From: Burkholderiales bacterium
Lineage (GTDB): Bacteria > Pseudomonadota > Gammaproteobacteria > Burkholderiales > Casimicrobiaceae
Direction: 5' to 3'
DNA: 64,000 nt
Assembly (NCBI GenBank): GCA_025354165.1
Contig: JANXNI010000032.1
Coordinates: 297,872-361,871, forward strand
In this document: piece after piece, positions 54,172 through 63,925 of the stretch
Position numbering within the stretch: position 1 is the stretch's first letter
How the letters are laid out: each line of letters opens with the position of its first letter
Notes under the pieces: model-generated
The model's input: only the letters and a program-made list of their open reading frames with translations
What the model was told of the DNA's origin: nothing
The model's database searches: none
Program-made: the position numbers and the translations under genes

Positions 54172-56799
54172 ATGTCAAAGACCCTAATCATCGCGGAAAA
54201 ACCTTCCGTCGCGAGCGATATCGCGAAGTCACTCGGCAACATCAAGAAGGATGGCGACCACTTCGAGAACGATCAATATGTGATCAGTTCTGCGGTCGGC
54301 CATCTCGTCGAAATCGGCGAGCCAGAAGAGGAAGAAGTCAAGCGCGGCAAGTGGACTTTCGCCAAATTGCCGGTCATCCCGACGCACTTTGCGCTGAAGC
54401 CAATTGAGAAAACTGCGGATCGTTTGCGCCAGCTGACCAAGCTGATCAAACGCAAAGACGTCACGCAAATCATCAACGCTTGCGACGCCGGGCGCGAGGG
54501 TGAATTGATTTTCCGGCTGATTCAGGAGCACGCCAAGGCGAAGCAGCCGGTGAAGCGGCTGTGGCTGCAATCGATGACGCCGAGCGCAATTCGCGACGGC
54601 TTCACCAAACTGCGCAGCGACGATCAACTGCAGGGCTTGGCCGATGCGGCGCGTAGCCGCTCAGAAGCGGACTGGCTGGTGGGTATCAATGGCACTCGCG
54701 CCATGACCGCGTTCAATTCCAAGAGCGGTGGCTTTCATCTGACCACGGTGGGCCGCGTGCAGACGCCGACGCTCGCGCTGATGGTGGAGCGCGAAGAGCG
54801 TATTCGTAAATTTGTTGCGCGCACCTACTTTGAAGTGCATGCAACGTTCGACGCGAAGGCGGGGCAATACGCCGGGCGCTGGTTCGACGAGAAGTTCAAG
54901 AAGGCGGACGATGAGCATGCGCGCGCTGAGCGCATTTTTGACACGCCAGACGCAGCGAAAGCAGACGCCAAAGCTCGGGCGCAGGCGATTGCCGCCAAGT
55001 GCGAAGGCAAGCCGGGTGTTGTTGAAGAAGAAAGCAAACCGACGACGCAGGCACCACCGCTCCTGTACGACTTGACAAGCTTGCAGCGTGAAGCGAACTC
55101 GCGATTTGGTTTTTCGGCACGCACAACGTTGTCGTTGGCGCAGTCGCTGTACGAACGGCACAAGGTGCTCACTTATCCACGGACGGACGCGCGCGCACTG
55201 CCGGAGGATTACGTCGATACCGTTGGAGAAACGCTGAGGGGTCTCGAAGAAACCAATCGCTACGGCACCTTCGCCCGCGAGATTCGTACCAAAAAATACA
55301 TTCGACCCAGCAATAAGCGGGTGTTCGACAACTCGAAAATATCGGATCACTTCGCGATCATTCCGACCTTGCAACTGCCGCGTGCGAGCGGCGTTGCCGG
55401 GGCGTTGAACGAGCTCGAAGAAAAGCTCTACGACATGGTCGTGAAGCGTTTTCTGGCGGTGTTCTTTCCGTCGGCAGAATTTCAGCAAACCACCCGCATC
55501 ACGCGCGTTGAAAACGAAGCCTTCAAATCGGAAGGCAAGGTCATGGTCAACGCGGGCTGGCTTGCGGTGTATGGCAAAGAAGCGGACACCGAGGAGACCG
55601 GCAATCTGACCCCTGTTGCTGTGGGTGAGAAACCGCTCGCGTCGGAAGTCATCGCGAAAGAATTGCAGACCAAGCCGCCAGCGCGCTACTCGGAGGCCAC
55701 GTTGCTATCCGCAATGGAAGGCGCGGGCAAGTTGATCGACGACGAGGAGCTGCGCGCCGCCATGCGCGAAAAGGGCTTGGGCACGCCAGCCACACGCGCG
55801 TCAATCATCGAAGGCCTGATCCTGCAAAAGTATCTGGTGCGCGAGGAAAAAGCGCTGAAGCCGACGCCGCAGGCGTTCTCGCTCATTACATTGTTGAACG
55901 GCTTGAACGTACCGGAGCTCACGCAGGCAGAACTCACAGCGAACTGGGAAACCCAGCTCGCGCGCATGGAAAAAGGCGAAGTGAGCCGCGCCGCCTTCAT
56001 GGCCGAGATTGGTGCCATGGCCAAGCACATCGTCACCGCAGCCAAGGGTTACGAGAGCGACACCGTGCCGGGTGATTTTGCGGACTTGAACACGCCCTGC
56101 CCCAAGTGCGGCAGCGCGATGAAGGAGAACTACAAGAAGTTCGCCTGCACGAAATGTGATTTCGGATTCTGGAAAATTCTCGCTGGCCGTCAGCTTTCGA
56201 CCGAAGAGGCCGAAACGCTGATTCGCGACAAAAAAGTGGAAGGCTTAACGGGCTTCCGCTCGAAACTCGGCCGCTCGTTCGATGCCAATCTGCGCATGAA
56301 CGCGGATCAGGAAATCGAGTTTTACTGGGATGACAATGAAGGCACCGTCGGCGAAGGCGCTGATCCGGTGGACTTTTCGACGATGGAGGCCATCGGCAAA
56401 TGTCCGAAATGTGGCTCCGGGGTTTTCGAGTTACCCACCGCGTATATCTGCGAACTTGCCGCCAGGAAAGAGAAGCCGCGCAAATGCGATTTCCGCTCGG
56501 GCCGTGTGATCTTGCAGCAGCCGATTGAGCGCGAGCAAATGGTGAAGCTGTTGACTGACGGCAAGACCGATTTGCTCACTAAATTTATTTCGACAAAAAC
56601 CAAACGCCCTTTCAAAGCTTATCTGGTGGTTGAACGCAAAAAAGACGAAGTGAAAGTCGGATTTGAATTCCCGCCGCGTGAGCCGAAACCAGGCAAAGAA
56701 GTCGCCGAAGTCAAAGAGACCCCGGCGGCCAAGGTCACAAAAACTGCTGTCGCCACGAAGTCTGTCAAGGCCACCAAGGCTCCCGCCAAGAAAAAGTAG
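54172..56799 (+). CDS. topB: DNA topoisomerase III
   Basis: Type IA topoisomerase of 875 residues. The Toprim domain opens MSKTLIIAEKPSVASDIA, with acidic residues in NACDAGREGELIFRL. The active-site tyrosine is in LTYPRTDARALPEDY. Two zinc-ribbon-like Cys clusters follow (CPKCGSAMKENYKKFACTKC and CPKCGSGVFELP), then a Lys/Ala-rich tail. Sequence order fits TopB of the beta-proteobacterial type with zinc ribbons rather than TopA. ATG 54172 begins the canonical N-terminus. The next gene starts two bases after its stop. Confidence 0.95.
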   Translation: MSKTLIIAEKPSVASDIAKSLGNIKKDGDHFENDQYVISSAVGHLVEIGEPEEEEVKRGKWTFAKLPVIPTHFALKPIEKTADRLRQLTKLIKRKDVTQIINACDAGREGELIFRLIQEHAKAKQPVKRLWLQSMTPSAIRDGFTKLRSDDQLQGLADAARSRSEADWLVGINGTRAMTAFNSKSGGFHLTTVGRVQTPTLALMVEREERIRKFVARTYFEVHATFDAKAGQYAGRWFDEKFKKADDEHARAERIFDTPDAAKADAKARAQAIAAKCEGKPGVVEEESKPTTQAPPLLYDLTSLQREANSRFGFSARTTLSLAQSLYERHKVLTYPRTDARALPEDYVDTVGETLRGLEETNRYGTFAREIRTKKYIRPSNKRVFDNSKISDHFAIIPTLQLPRASGVAGALNELEEKLYDMVVKRFLAVFFPSAEFQQTTRITRVENEAFKSEGKVMVNAGWLAVYGKEADTEETGNLTPVAVGEKPLASEVIAKELQTKPPARYSEATLLSAMEGAGKLIDDEELRAAMREKGLGTPATRASIIEGLILQKYLVREEKALKPTPQAFSLITLLNGLNVPELTQAELTANWETQLARMEKGEVSRAAFMAEIGAMAKHIVTAAKGYESDTVPGDFADLNTPCPKCGSAMKENYKKFACTKCDFGFWKILAGRQLSTEEAETLIRDKKVEGLTGFRSKLGRSFDANLRMNADQEIEFYWDDNEGTVGEGADPVDFSTMEAIGKCPKCGSGVFELPTAYICELAARKEKPRKCDFRSGRVILQQPIEREQMVKLLTDGKTDLLTKFISTKTKRPFKAYLVVERKKDEVKVGFEFPPREPKPGKEVAEVKETPAAKVTKTAVATKSVKATKAPAKKK

Positions 56800-56801
56800 C
56801 C

Positions 56802-57887
56802 ATGTCCGCATCGTCAAACATTCGCCGTGCAGAGGCTCGCGATGCGAGCGCTCTGGCGATGCTGTTCGGCGATTTGGCGATGCTGCCGTTCACCACGGTT
56901 GCGCCGTACAGCGGTGTTGCACATTGGGAGAAAAAGCTCGCGGAATACGCCGACGCGGCTTGCCTGCCGCTCGTTGCGTTCGATGGCGACGAGCTGACTG
57001 GCATCTTGTTGCTGCGCGCTTATCCGAATCACATCCGGCGCAAGCATTGCGCAACGATTGACCTGCTCGCTGTTCGTCCCGCCTATCGTCGCAAAGGCGT
57101 CGGTCGCGCACTCATTGATGCGGCGATAGCGGCGGGCGATCACTGGCTGCAAATGCGACGTATCGAGGTCATTGTGGATGCGCAGAGCGTTGCGCTGAAG
57201 CGCTACTACGCGTCGTTTGGTTTTGAGTCCGAAGGCGTTGAGCGCGCACATGTGCTGCATGCAAGGCACTATGTTGACGGCACCGTAATGTCGCGCATCA
57301 ATCCGCAGATGATGCCTGCGCCCGCCTCAAAGCCTTTACCGATTCCGAAGCGCCCGCGTAAATCCGCGCCGCTAAAAATCACCGTTCGCCCCGCGACTGA
57401 AGACGACGCTGGGGCATTCGCCAAGGTGTTTTCTGATCGCAGCGCATCGAACGGCACGCTGCAGCATCCGTACACTTCGCCGGAGGTTTGGCGTACGAGG
57501 CTGGCTGGCAATGTAGGCACACGACAGGTGATGCTGGTCGCCATCGTGAACGGGCGTGTCGTGGGTAATGCCGGTTTGCATGCGGTCTCCGACAATCCGC
57601 GCCAGAAGCATGTTTGCAGCCTTGGTATTTCGATTACTCATGCCTATCAGGGCCGTGGCGTGGGCCGAGCGTTGATGAACGCATGCCTCGATTTCGCGGA
57701 TTGTTGGGCGAATTATTCGCGCGTGGCGTTGACGGTTCACGCCGACAACCTGCGCGCCATCAAGCTATATGAATCGCTCGGCTTTCAGCATGAGGGCAGA
57801 TTGCGTGATTTTTCGTTCCGCGAAGGCGGATACGTTGACGCGCTGATCATGGCCCGGTTGACTACGTCGCTCATGAACGGTTTGTAG
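56802..57887 (+). CDS. Protein with two tandem GNAT acetyltransferase domains
   Basis: A 361-residue protein with two GNAT domains joined by a Pro/Lys-rich linker (PAPASKPLPIPKRPRKSAPL). Domain 1 (residues about 5-160) has the acetyl-CoA loop VRPAYRRKGVGRALI; domain 2 (about 190-355) has ITHAYQGRGVGRALMNACLD and NLRAIKLYESLGFQHEGR. Substrates are unknown. It starts 2 bp after topB and is likely cotranscribed. Its stop codon lies in a REP-like inverted repeat. Confidence 0.87.
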   Translation: MSASSNIRRAEARDASALAMLFGDLAMLPFTTVAPYSGVAHWEKKLAEYADAACLPLVAFDGDELTGILLLRAYPNHIRRKHCATIDLLAVRPAYRRKGVGRALIDAAIAAGDHWLQMRRIEVIVDAQSVALKRYYASFGFESEGVERAHVLHARHYVDGTVMSRINPQMMPAPASKPLPIPKRPRKSAPLKITVRPATEDDAGAFAKVFSDRSASNGTLQHPYTSPEVWRTRLAGNVGTRQVMLVAIVNGRVVGNAGLHAVSDNPRQKHVCSLGISITHAYQGRGVGRALMNACLDFADCWANYSRVALTVHADNLRAIKLYESLGFQHEGRLRDFSFREGGYVDALIMARLTTSLMNGL

Positions 57888-57916
57888 GCGCGGAGCGGCG
57901 CGCGCCGCACCTACAA
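57882..57916. repeat. Short REP-like inverted repeat
   Basis: TTGTAGGCGCGG and CCGCACCTACAA are inverted repeats matching at 11 of 12 positions with an 11-nt loop. The left arm contains the stop codon of the double GNAT gene. It is a reduced member of the GTAGG-type repeats. Confidence 0.6.
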
Positions 57917-57924
57917 TACGTTCT

Positions 57925-58743
57925 GTGACATGCCCTTTTTCAGCCCTTGATAGTGTCGTGACCAACTTCGCCCGCGACGGTGCGGTGGTCATTCGTGGCG
58001 CGTTGAGCGCAGACGAAATTGCGCTTTTGACCAGAGGCGTCGAAATCAACCTTGCTCAGCCCGGCCCACTTGCTGCGGTCGCGAGCAATGCAGACGACCC
58101 CGGCCGCTTCTTCGAGGATTTTTGCAATTGGCAGCGCATCAACGAGTACGAACACATCCTTCGGGATTCAGCGTTGCCAACCCTCGCTGCGGCCTTGATG
58201 AAGAGCACCACCGCGCGCATTTATCACGATCATTTGCTGGTGAAAGAAGCGGGGACGCGACAGCCGACGCCCTGGCATCAGGATCAGCCGTACTACAACG
58301 TTGATGGTCGCCAGAACGTGAGTTTCTGGATTCCGGTTGATCCTGTGCCACGCGAGACTACGCTCGAATTTCTTGCCAGCTCACACGATGGCACCTGGTA
58401 CATGCCGCGAACGTTCATGAGCAAGCAGACGAAATGGTTTCCCGAAGGTGCGCTCGCGGATATTCCCGACATGACACTGGCTGAAAATCAGCAGCGTGTG
58501 ATCGGCTGGGCATTGGAACCCGGTGATCTGGTGGCGTTTCACATGCTCACCTTGCATGCTGCATCGGGCAGCGCAACGAGGCGGCGCGTGTTTAGCGCTC
58601 GCTATCTGGGCGACGACATCGTGCATGCCCCACGTGCGTGGCGAACTTCACCTGAATTCGAAGGTCTATCGAAGGCCTTACATGCGGGCGTGGCGATGGA
58701 TCACGAATTGTTTCCGCTGGTGTTTCCGCACACTCCGAATTGA
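57925..58743 (+). CDS. Phytanoyl-CoA dioxygenase (PhyH) family Fe(II)/2-oxoglutarate oxygenase
   Basis: A 272-residue enzyme of the PhyH family. The Fe-binding HxD is H118-x-D120 in TPWHQDQPYYN. The distal His is in VAFHMLTLHAASGSA and the 2-oxoglutarate arginine in RRRVFSARYLGDD. Substrate unknown; the family hydroxylates diverse small molecules. The start is GTG 57925 or a later GTG near 57958; neither has a strong ribosome site. Confidence 0.88.
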   Translation: MTCPFSALDSVVTNFARDGAVVIRGALSADEIALLTRGVEINLAQPGPLAAVASNADDPGRFFEDFCNWQRINEYEHILRDSALPTLAAALMKSTTARIYHDHLLVKEAGTRQPTPWHQDQPYYNVDGRQNVSFWIPVDPVPRETTLEFLASSHDGTWYMPRTFMSKQTKWFPEGALADIPDMTLAENQQRVIGWALEPGDLVAFHMLTLHAASGSATRRRVFSARYLGDDIVHAPRAWRTSPEFEGLSKALHAGVAMDHELFPLVFPHTPN

Positions 58744-58819
58744 TTAACTGGCAGATTTTTAAGGCGTATCGAACAACAATCGTCGATCTTGTTCGTAGGT
58801 CTGCTGTACCGTAGCAACT

Positions 58820-60841
58820 ATGGCATTTGCACTCCTCAGCCGCTGGCGCGCGTCGCGCGACGCCAACCACCAACTCGACGCCCTACTGGCACTGGCAGAC
58901 GCGAATGCGCCGCTTGCACGGCGCAATGTCTGGCTCATGGAGCTCGGGTATTGGCTTCGTCACAAGACCGCGACCCGCGTCGAATCGCCCAGCGCATTTT
59001 CTGAGCACACACGCTTGCGTTTCTTGTTGCAGGTGCTGGATCGCAACCCGGCGCAGGCAGTGCGATTTGGTTCGATGTTGCGCAGCATTCTGAAAGACAA
59101 CGACGCGCGCTCGTTGTTTGCCGATACGGGGATGGCAGCGCGTCCTGCGCTCGTCGGTGAACTGATTTCCCGTATTCAGACCAAGTGTCTTCCCGTTGCA
59201 CCGAATCAGGCCGAACTGTCCGTCGCGTTTGCGCTACTGTTTGTTTCAGAGCGCGACGCTGAGTGGGTCAGCGCCCTGGATGAGACGCTGGTTGCGCGGC
59301 TGGTTCAACATGTGAACGAGGGTGAGGCCGCGACATCCGCGCCATTGACGGAACTCGGAGCGTCGCTCGCTGACAGTATCGTGCTGCTTTGTAACCAGAT
59401 TGCTGCGGCGGCGCTGGAAGCACGGATTCGATTGCGTCTCGATAACCCACAGGAAAATGCGCGCGTGCTAATGCAGCTCTCGCCGATGGCACATGGTCTG
59501 ATGGCGACCGAGTCCGCCAGCAGCGAGCGTTTGCAACTGCTCAATCAACTTCATGCAGCGCTCGCGCAGGCTCGTAGCGCCGTCGACAGCGTGTACGAAC
59601 ATCTGGAGCGCCACGGGGTGTCGGTTGACGTGGTGTTTCAGGTCGAACGAACGCGTTTGCGCATTGAACGTGCGGAGGATTTACTGGCCGTGTGGGCCGA
59701 CAACCGGTCGCTGCCGGCGTACGTCGCGCTCACGTCCAAACTCATTGCCGCAAACTTGAAGCGCAGTAGCGTCGGCGCATTGCTCTCTGAGACCTATTCG
59801 CTGCTGGGCCGCAAAGTCGTTGAGCGCAGCGCGGAGACGGGCGAGCACTACATCGCACGCACCCGAAAGGACTATTTCGGCATGGTCAAAATGGCCGCGG
59901 GTGGCGGCGTTTTGACGGCTGGGACGGTGTATCTGAAATTTTTTATCAGTGCATTGCATCTCAATAAATTCATTGAGGGCGTGTTTTTCTCGCTGGATTA
60001 TGCTGCCAGCTTTTTGGCAATTCACTTTGCGCATTTCACGCTGGCAACCAAACAGCCCGCGATGACCGCACCCGCGCTTGCGCAGAAGCTTGACGATGTT
60101 GGCAGCAGAGAAGGTCGGACGGCTTTTGTCGACGAAACGATCGCGTTGATTCGCTCTCAGGTTGCGGCGATTGCGGGCAATCTGGCGCTGGTATTTCCGG
60201 TTGCGTTAGCCGTGCAGCTAGCGGCAACAAAGGGGTTTGGACACGATCTGATTTCCCCAGAAAAGGCGCAGGCGACCATTGACTCCTTCTCTCTTTTGGG
60301 GCCTACCGCGTTTTTCGCTGCGTTCACCGGCGTATTGCTGTGGTTGTCGAGCCTGACCGCTGGCTGGGCCGATAACTGGTTTGCCCTGCATCGCTTGCAT
60401 GATGCGCTGGCCTATCACCGGCGGCTCAACTGGGTGTTTGGCGAAGCGCGGGCCGGGCGCATCGCGAATTTTGCAAAGGCACACGTCGCGGGTGTCGTGG
60501 CGAACACTTCACTCGGCATCATGCTTGGGTTGATTCCGACTTTGCTTGCGTTTGTCGGCCTGCCGATTGAGGTGCGTCACGTCACACTCAGCACAGGCTC
60601 TATTGCGGCGGCGATTGGCGTACTCGGCTTTGTCGCCGTAAAAACCGCCGCGCTCTGGTGGGCGGTGGGCGGCATCGCGGCGATGGCTGTGCTCAATCTG
60701 GCCGTCAGTTTTGCGTTGGCATTTTCAATGGCGTTGCGATCACACGGTTTGCGCACGAGCGAACGCCGCTCATTGCGCAGCGACGTCTTGCAGCGATTGC
60801 TGCGGCATCCGTTGCAGGCGCTGTTGCCCCCGAAGGTTTGA
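58820..60841 (+). CDS. Gcr-family 'site-specific recombinase' membrane protein (COG4389)
   Basis: A 673-residue protein of the family annotated as site-specific recombinase (gonococcal Gcr-like). The N-terminal half is helical and soluble; the C-terminal half has about six TM helices, for example GGGVLTAGTVYLKFFISALH, GNLALVFPVALAVQLAA, FFAAFTGVLLWLSSLTAGW and SIAAAIGVLGFVAVKTAALW. No tyrosine or serine recombinase motif is present, so the label is doubtful and a membrane role is more plausible. Its stop directly abuts the convergent folD stop. Confidence 0.82.
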   Translation: MAFALLSRWRASRDANHQLDALLALADANAPLARRNVWLMELGYWLRHKTATRVESPSAFSEHTRLRFLLQVLDRNPAQAVRFGSMLRSILKDNDARSLFADTGMAARPALVGELISRIQTKCLPVAPNQAELSVAFALLFVSERDAEWVSALDETLVARLVQHVNEGEAATSAPLTELGASLADSIVLLCNQIAAAALEARIRLRLDNPQENARVLMQLSPMAHGLMATESASSERLQLLNQLHAALAQARSAVDSVYEHLERHGVSVDVVFQVERTRLRIERAEDLLAVWADNRSLPAYVALTSKLIAANLKRSSVGALLSETYSLLGRKVVERSAETGEHYIARTRKDYFGMVKMAAGGGVLTAGTVYLKFFISALHLNKFIEGVFFSLDYAASFLAIHFAHFTLATKQPAMTAPALAQKLDDVGSREGRTAFVDETIALIRSQVAAIAGNLALVFPVALAVQLAATKGFGHDLISPEKAQATIDSFSLLGPTAFFAAFTGVLLWLSSLTAGWADNWFALHRLHDALAYHRRLNWVFGEARAGRIANFAKAHVAGVVANTSLGIMLGLIPTLLAFVGLPIEVRHVTLSTGSIAAAIGVLGFVAVKTAALWWAVGGIAAMAVLNLAVSFALAFSMALRSHGLRTSERRSLRSDVLQRLLRHPLQALLPPKV

Positions 60842-61705
60842 CTACGTTGCGGCGAGATTCGCCGCAACCAGGGTGTTTTGCAACAACATGGTGATGGTCA
60901 TCGGGCCGACGCCCCCGGGCACGGGCGTGAGGTAACCCGCAACTTCGCTAACGGCCGCGAAATCAACGTCACCGACTAACTTGCCACCTTCGCTCTCAGG
61001 CAGGCGATTGATGCCGACGTCAATGACGACCGCGCCCGGTTTGACCATGTCTGCGGTGATAAAGCGCGGTTTTCCGACGGCGGCGACGAGCACATCGGCC
61101 TGCCGACACTGCGCAGCCAGATCTTTGGTGCCGGAATGGCAGATGGTGACCGTTGCGTTGGCATGTAACAGAAGCATCGCCATCGGCTTGCCAACAATGT
61201 TGCTGCGACCGACGACCACCGCATGTTTGCCGCGCAAATCAGACATGCCGATGTCCTTGAGCATCTCCATACAGCCAGCGGGCGTACAGCTGACAAAGCG
61301 TGGCTCACCGATCATCAGCGCGCCAACGTTTTCAGCGTGAAAGCCGTCTACATCCTTTTGCACCGCAACCGCTTCGAGAACCCGCTTCTCGGCGATCTGC
61401 TTCGGTAGCGGCAACTGCACGAGGATGCCGTGAATGGTCGCATCGTTGTTGAGCGCATCAATGCACAAAAGTAACTCGGCTTCGCTCGTTTCAGCAGCGA
61501 GTCGATGGATCACGCTGTGCATGCCCACCTTGGCGCAGGCAGCGGCTTTGTTTCGGACGTATACCTGTGAGGCAGGGTCATCGCCGACCAGCACCACTGC
61601 AAGGCCCGGAGTGATTCCTCGTGCTTTTAATTGAACAACGTCAGCGGCGATACGTTCGCGGACTTTTGCGGCAAGTGCGTTGCCGTCGATTCGGATTGCG
61701 GTCAT
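60842..61705 (-). CDS. folD: Bifunctional methylenetetrahydrofolate dehydrogenase/cyclohydrolase
   Basis: Enzyme of 287 residues interconverting 5,10-methylene- and 10-formyl-THF with NADP. Motifs: the active-site lysine in [16 protein letters not shown], the [12 protein letters not shown] signature, [17 protein letters not shown] for cofactor binding, and [11 protein letters not shown] near the C-terminus. ATG 61705 overlaps the stop of the cyclo-ligase gene (ATGA), so the two folate enzymes are coupled. The frame upstream to 61915 belongs to the antisense of that gene. Confidence 0.96.
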   Translation of the reverse strand: MTAIRIDGNALAAKVRERIAADVVQLKARGITPGLAVVLVGDDPASQVYVRNKAAACAKVGMHSVIHRLAAETSEAELLLCIDALNNDATIHGILVQLPLPKQIAEKRVLEAVAVQKDVDGFHAENVGALMIGEPRFVSCTPAGCMEMLKDIGMSDLRGKHAVVVGRSNIVGKPMAMLLLHANATVTICHSGTKDLAAQCRQADVLVAAVGKPRFITADMVKPGAVVIDVGINRLPESEGGKLVGDVDFAAVSEVAGYLTPVPGGVGPMTITMLLQNTLVAANLAAT

Positions 61706-62571
61706 AGTGCGTCTGGTTTGGTACCCTCTCCCGCTTTGCCGGAGAGAGTTGGGGCGAGGTTGGGAGCGTCTGGCGGCGAGCCTGATTGGACGGCAGCCGG
61801 AGGCGTCGCATCGACATTGTGGGCCGAAACATCGGAGGCGGCGGGCACCGTAACCGGGACGATCACTGGAGGATCGGGCACATACGGGTATACCGTTGCC
61901 TCGGTCACGACCCAATGCACTTGTGCATCATGTCCGTAGTGCGGCAATTCATCAACAATCTGCGTTTCAAAACAGACGCCGATGCGTGCGCAGTTGTCGG
62001 CGATTTTGGTCGACAGTCGGTCGTAATAGCCGCCGCCTTGCCCCAGTCGCCACAAACCCTTGGTAAATGCGAGGCCGGGATAAATCACACAATCGACCGT
62101 GATCGGCTCAATCGGCGTCGAGCGCGTGACGTCCGGCGCGCGAATGCCCATTTTTTGCGGAATCAGTGCGTCGAGATTTTTAACGCGCCAAAGCGTCATG
62201 AGGCCCGCGACTGACGTGATTTTTGGATACGCCAGCGCTTTGCCGCGCTTGAGCAACTCTTTGGCAAGATCGTCCGTCACCACTTCGGAGCCGTAGTTCG
62301 CGAACAGCATCACGGTCTTAGCGCGATGCACATCGGGATGTTGCAACAGCTTCTCGACGATGCGGCGCGACGCCGAATTGCGCTCTTTGTCGGACATCGC
62401 ATCGCGTCGGGCGCGCATCTCAACGCGCAAGGCGGGCTTTGGCGACGGTGCGGTCTCTGCAGCGGCCTCAATGTCCGCCTGAACCGGCGTATCTTCGGCA
62501 ATCTCGACCGGAGGCGTCTCGGGTTCGGGTTCGAGCATCGTGGCAAATCTATAATCGTGAGCTTCTTCCAT
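61702..62571 (-). CDS. 5-formyltetrahydrofolate cyclo-ligase with C-terminal extension
   Basis: ATP-dependent enzyme converting 5-formyl-THF to methenyl-THF. The core spans residues about 45-230: [19 protein letters not shown] at the start of the fold, then [14 protein letters not shown], the ATP/Mg loop, and [14 protein letters not shown]. The N-terminal 45 residues are an acidic/Ala-rich lead. The last 55 residues are Pro/Val/Ala-rich and absent from typical members; their end ([15 protein letters not shown]) is encoded by an intergenic-type repeat. It is coupled to folD and divergent from pepP by 20 bp. Confidence 0.9.
   Translation of the reverse strand: MEEAHDYRFATMLEPEPETPPVEIAEDTPVQADIEAAAETAPSPKPALRVEMRARRDAMSDKERNSASRRIVEKLLQHPDVHRAKTVMLFANYGSEVVTDDLAKELLKRGKALAYPKITSVAGLMTLWRVKNLDALIPQKMGIRAPDVTRSTPIEPITVDCVIYPGLAFTKGLWRLGQGGGYYDRLSTKIADNCARIGVCFETQIVDELPHYGHDAQVHWVVTEATVYPYVPDPPVIVPVTVPAASDVSAHNVDATPPAAVQSGSPPDAPNLAPTLSGKAGEGTKPDAL
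61724..61763 (-). repeat. CCCTCTCCCGC/GAGAGGG-type repeat inside a coding region (copy 3)
   Basis: CCCTCTCCCGCTTTGCCGGA followed by GAGAGTTGGGGCGAGGTTGGG has the same structure as the intergenic copy at 49740-49775. It lies inside the cyclo-ligase frame and is translated as part of the C-terminal extension. Confidence 0.7.
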
Positions 62572-62591
62572 CGCGCTATTTTGTCATTCCC

Positions 62592-63902
62592 ATGAATGCA
62601 CTGGTCGACTCCTCTCCCTATGTCCAACGCCGCGAACGACTTTTCGCAGCCATCGGCGACGATATCGCCATCATTCCGACCGCGCCGGAAGTCCTGCGTA
62701 ATCGCGATACCGGCTACCTGTATCGCCACGACAGCTATTTTTATTACCTGACGGGGTTCGTCGAGCCAGAAAGCGTGCTGGTATTGGTCGGCGGCAACGA
62801 GCGCAAGGCGATTCTGTTTTGTCGCGAGAAAAATCTTGAGCGTGAAATTTGGGACGGGTATCGCTACGGCCCGGACGCGGCGCGCGAAATATTCCGTTTT
62901 GATGAGGCGCTTCCGATTGAAAAGCTCAAGGAAGAGTTGCCCAAGTTGATGGCTGATCGCAGCGCGGTGCACACGCCAGTCGGCATGGGCGCAGCGTGGG
63001 ATGCCGAGATTGCCGCTGCGATCAATGCGGTGCGCAATATGTCGCGCACCGGCGTGTCCGCTCCAAACAGCGTGATTGATGTGCGCGCGACCCTCGACGA
63101 TATGCGACTCATCAAGGACCGCCACGAAATTGATTTGATGCGCCGCGCGGCCGTGATTTCTTCGCTGGCACATACGCGTGCGATGAACACGGCGCGCCCC
63201 GGTCAGTACGAATATCAGGTTGAGGCTGAGCTGTCGCACGAGTTCATTCGTCACGGCGCGCGCACGCCCGCTTACAACCACATCGTCGCCAGCGGCCCGA
63301 ACGCGTGCGTACTGCACTACAACGACAGCAACCGCAAGATGCAGGACGGCGATCTGCTGTTGATCGACGCGGGCTGCGAATACGAAGGCTATGCCAGCGA
63401 CATCACACGCACCTTCCCGGTCAACGGCAAATTCACCGGGCCGCAGCGCGATGTGTATCAGGCGGTGCTTGACGCACAACTCGCTTGCATGGACGTACTT
63501 AAACCGGGCCAACCGTTCAACAAGTATCACGACGTCGCGATTGAGGTCTTGTCGCAGCGCATGCTCGACTTGGGTTTGCTCAAGGGCACGCTCGATCAGG
63601 TGATTGAAGAGAAAACCTACATGAAGTTCTACATGCACCGCGCCGGTCACTGGATCGGCATGGACGTGCATGATGCTGGTGATTACCGCAAAAAAGGCGT
63701 GTGGCAAACGCTGCAACCGGGCATGGCGATCACCAATGAGCCTGGGCTCTACATTCGTCCCGACAAGGATGTGCCAGAGCATTTCTGGAACATCGGCATT
63801 CGTATCGAAGACGACGTGCTGATCACGGCAACCGGCAACGAAAACATGACCATCACTACGCCGAAAACGGTGGCTGAGGTTGAGGCGGCGTGCGGGCGGT
63901 GA
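62592..63902 (+). CDS. pepP: Xaa-Pro aminopeptidase (aminopeptidase P)
   Basis: Mn-dependent peptidase of 436 residues removing an N-terminal residue before proline. The AMP N-terminal domain is in YVQRRERLFAAIGDDIAII to YLTGFVEPESVLVL. The pita-bread catalytic domain has metal ligands Asp in DAGCEYEGYASDITRTFPVN, His in MHRAGHWIGMDVHD, Glu in TNEPGLYI and Glu in IRIEDDVLI. ATG 62592 matches family length; the longer frame to 62439 is antisense of the cyclo-ligase gene. A REP-like repeat follows 23 bp after the stop. Confidence 0.95.
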   Translation: MNALVDSSPYVQRRERLFAAIGDDIAIIPTAPEVLRNRDTGYLYRHDSYFYYLTGFVEPESVLVLVGGNERKAILFCREKNLEREIWDGYRYGPDAAREIFRFDEALPIEKLKEELPKLMADRSAVHTPVGMGAAWDAEIAAAINAVRNMSRTGVSAPNSVIDVRATLDDMRLIKDRHEIDLMRRAAVISSLAHTRAMNTARPGQYEYQVEAELSHEFIRHGARTPAYNHIVASGPNACVLHYNDSNRKMQDGDLLLIDAGCEYEGYASDITRTFPVNGKFTGPQRDVYQAVLDAQLACMDVLKPGQPFNKYHDVAIEVLSQRMLDLGLLKGTLDQVIEEKTYMKFYMHRAGHWIGMDVHDAGDYRKKGVWQTLQPGMAITNEPGLYIRPDKDVPEHFWNIGIRIEDDVLITATGNENMTITTPKTVAEVEAACGR

Positions 63903-63925
63903 TGGCAGCACAATGAGCCCGGTTC

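Noticed and set aside
58820..60841. Recombinase gene as evidence for a mobile element
   Set aside because: Gcr-type proteins are widespread chromosomal membrane proteins; no flanking repeats, attachment sites or cargo are present.
61706..61915. Longer N-terminus for folD
   Set aside because: Overlaps the cyclo-ligase gene and adds arginine-rich junk before the canonical FolD start.
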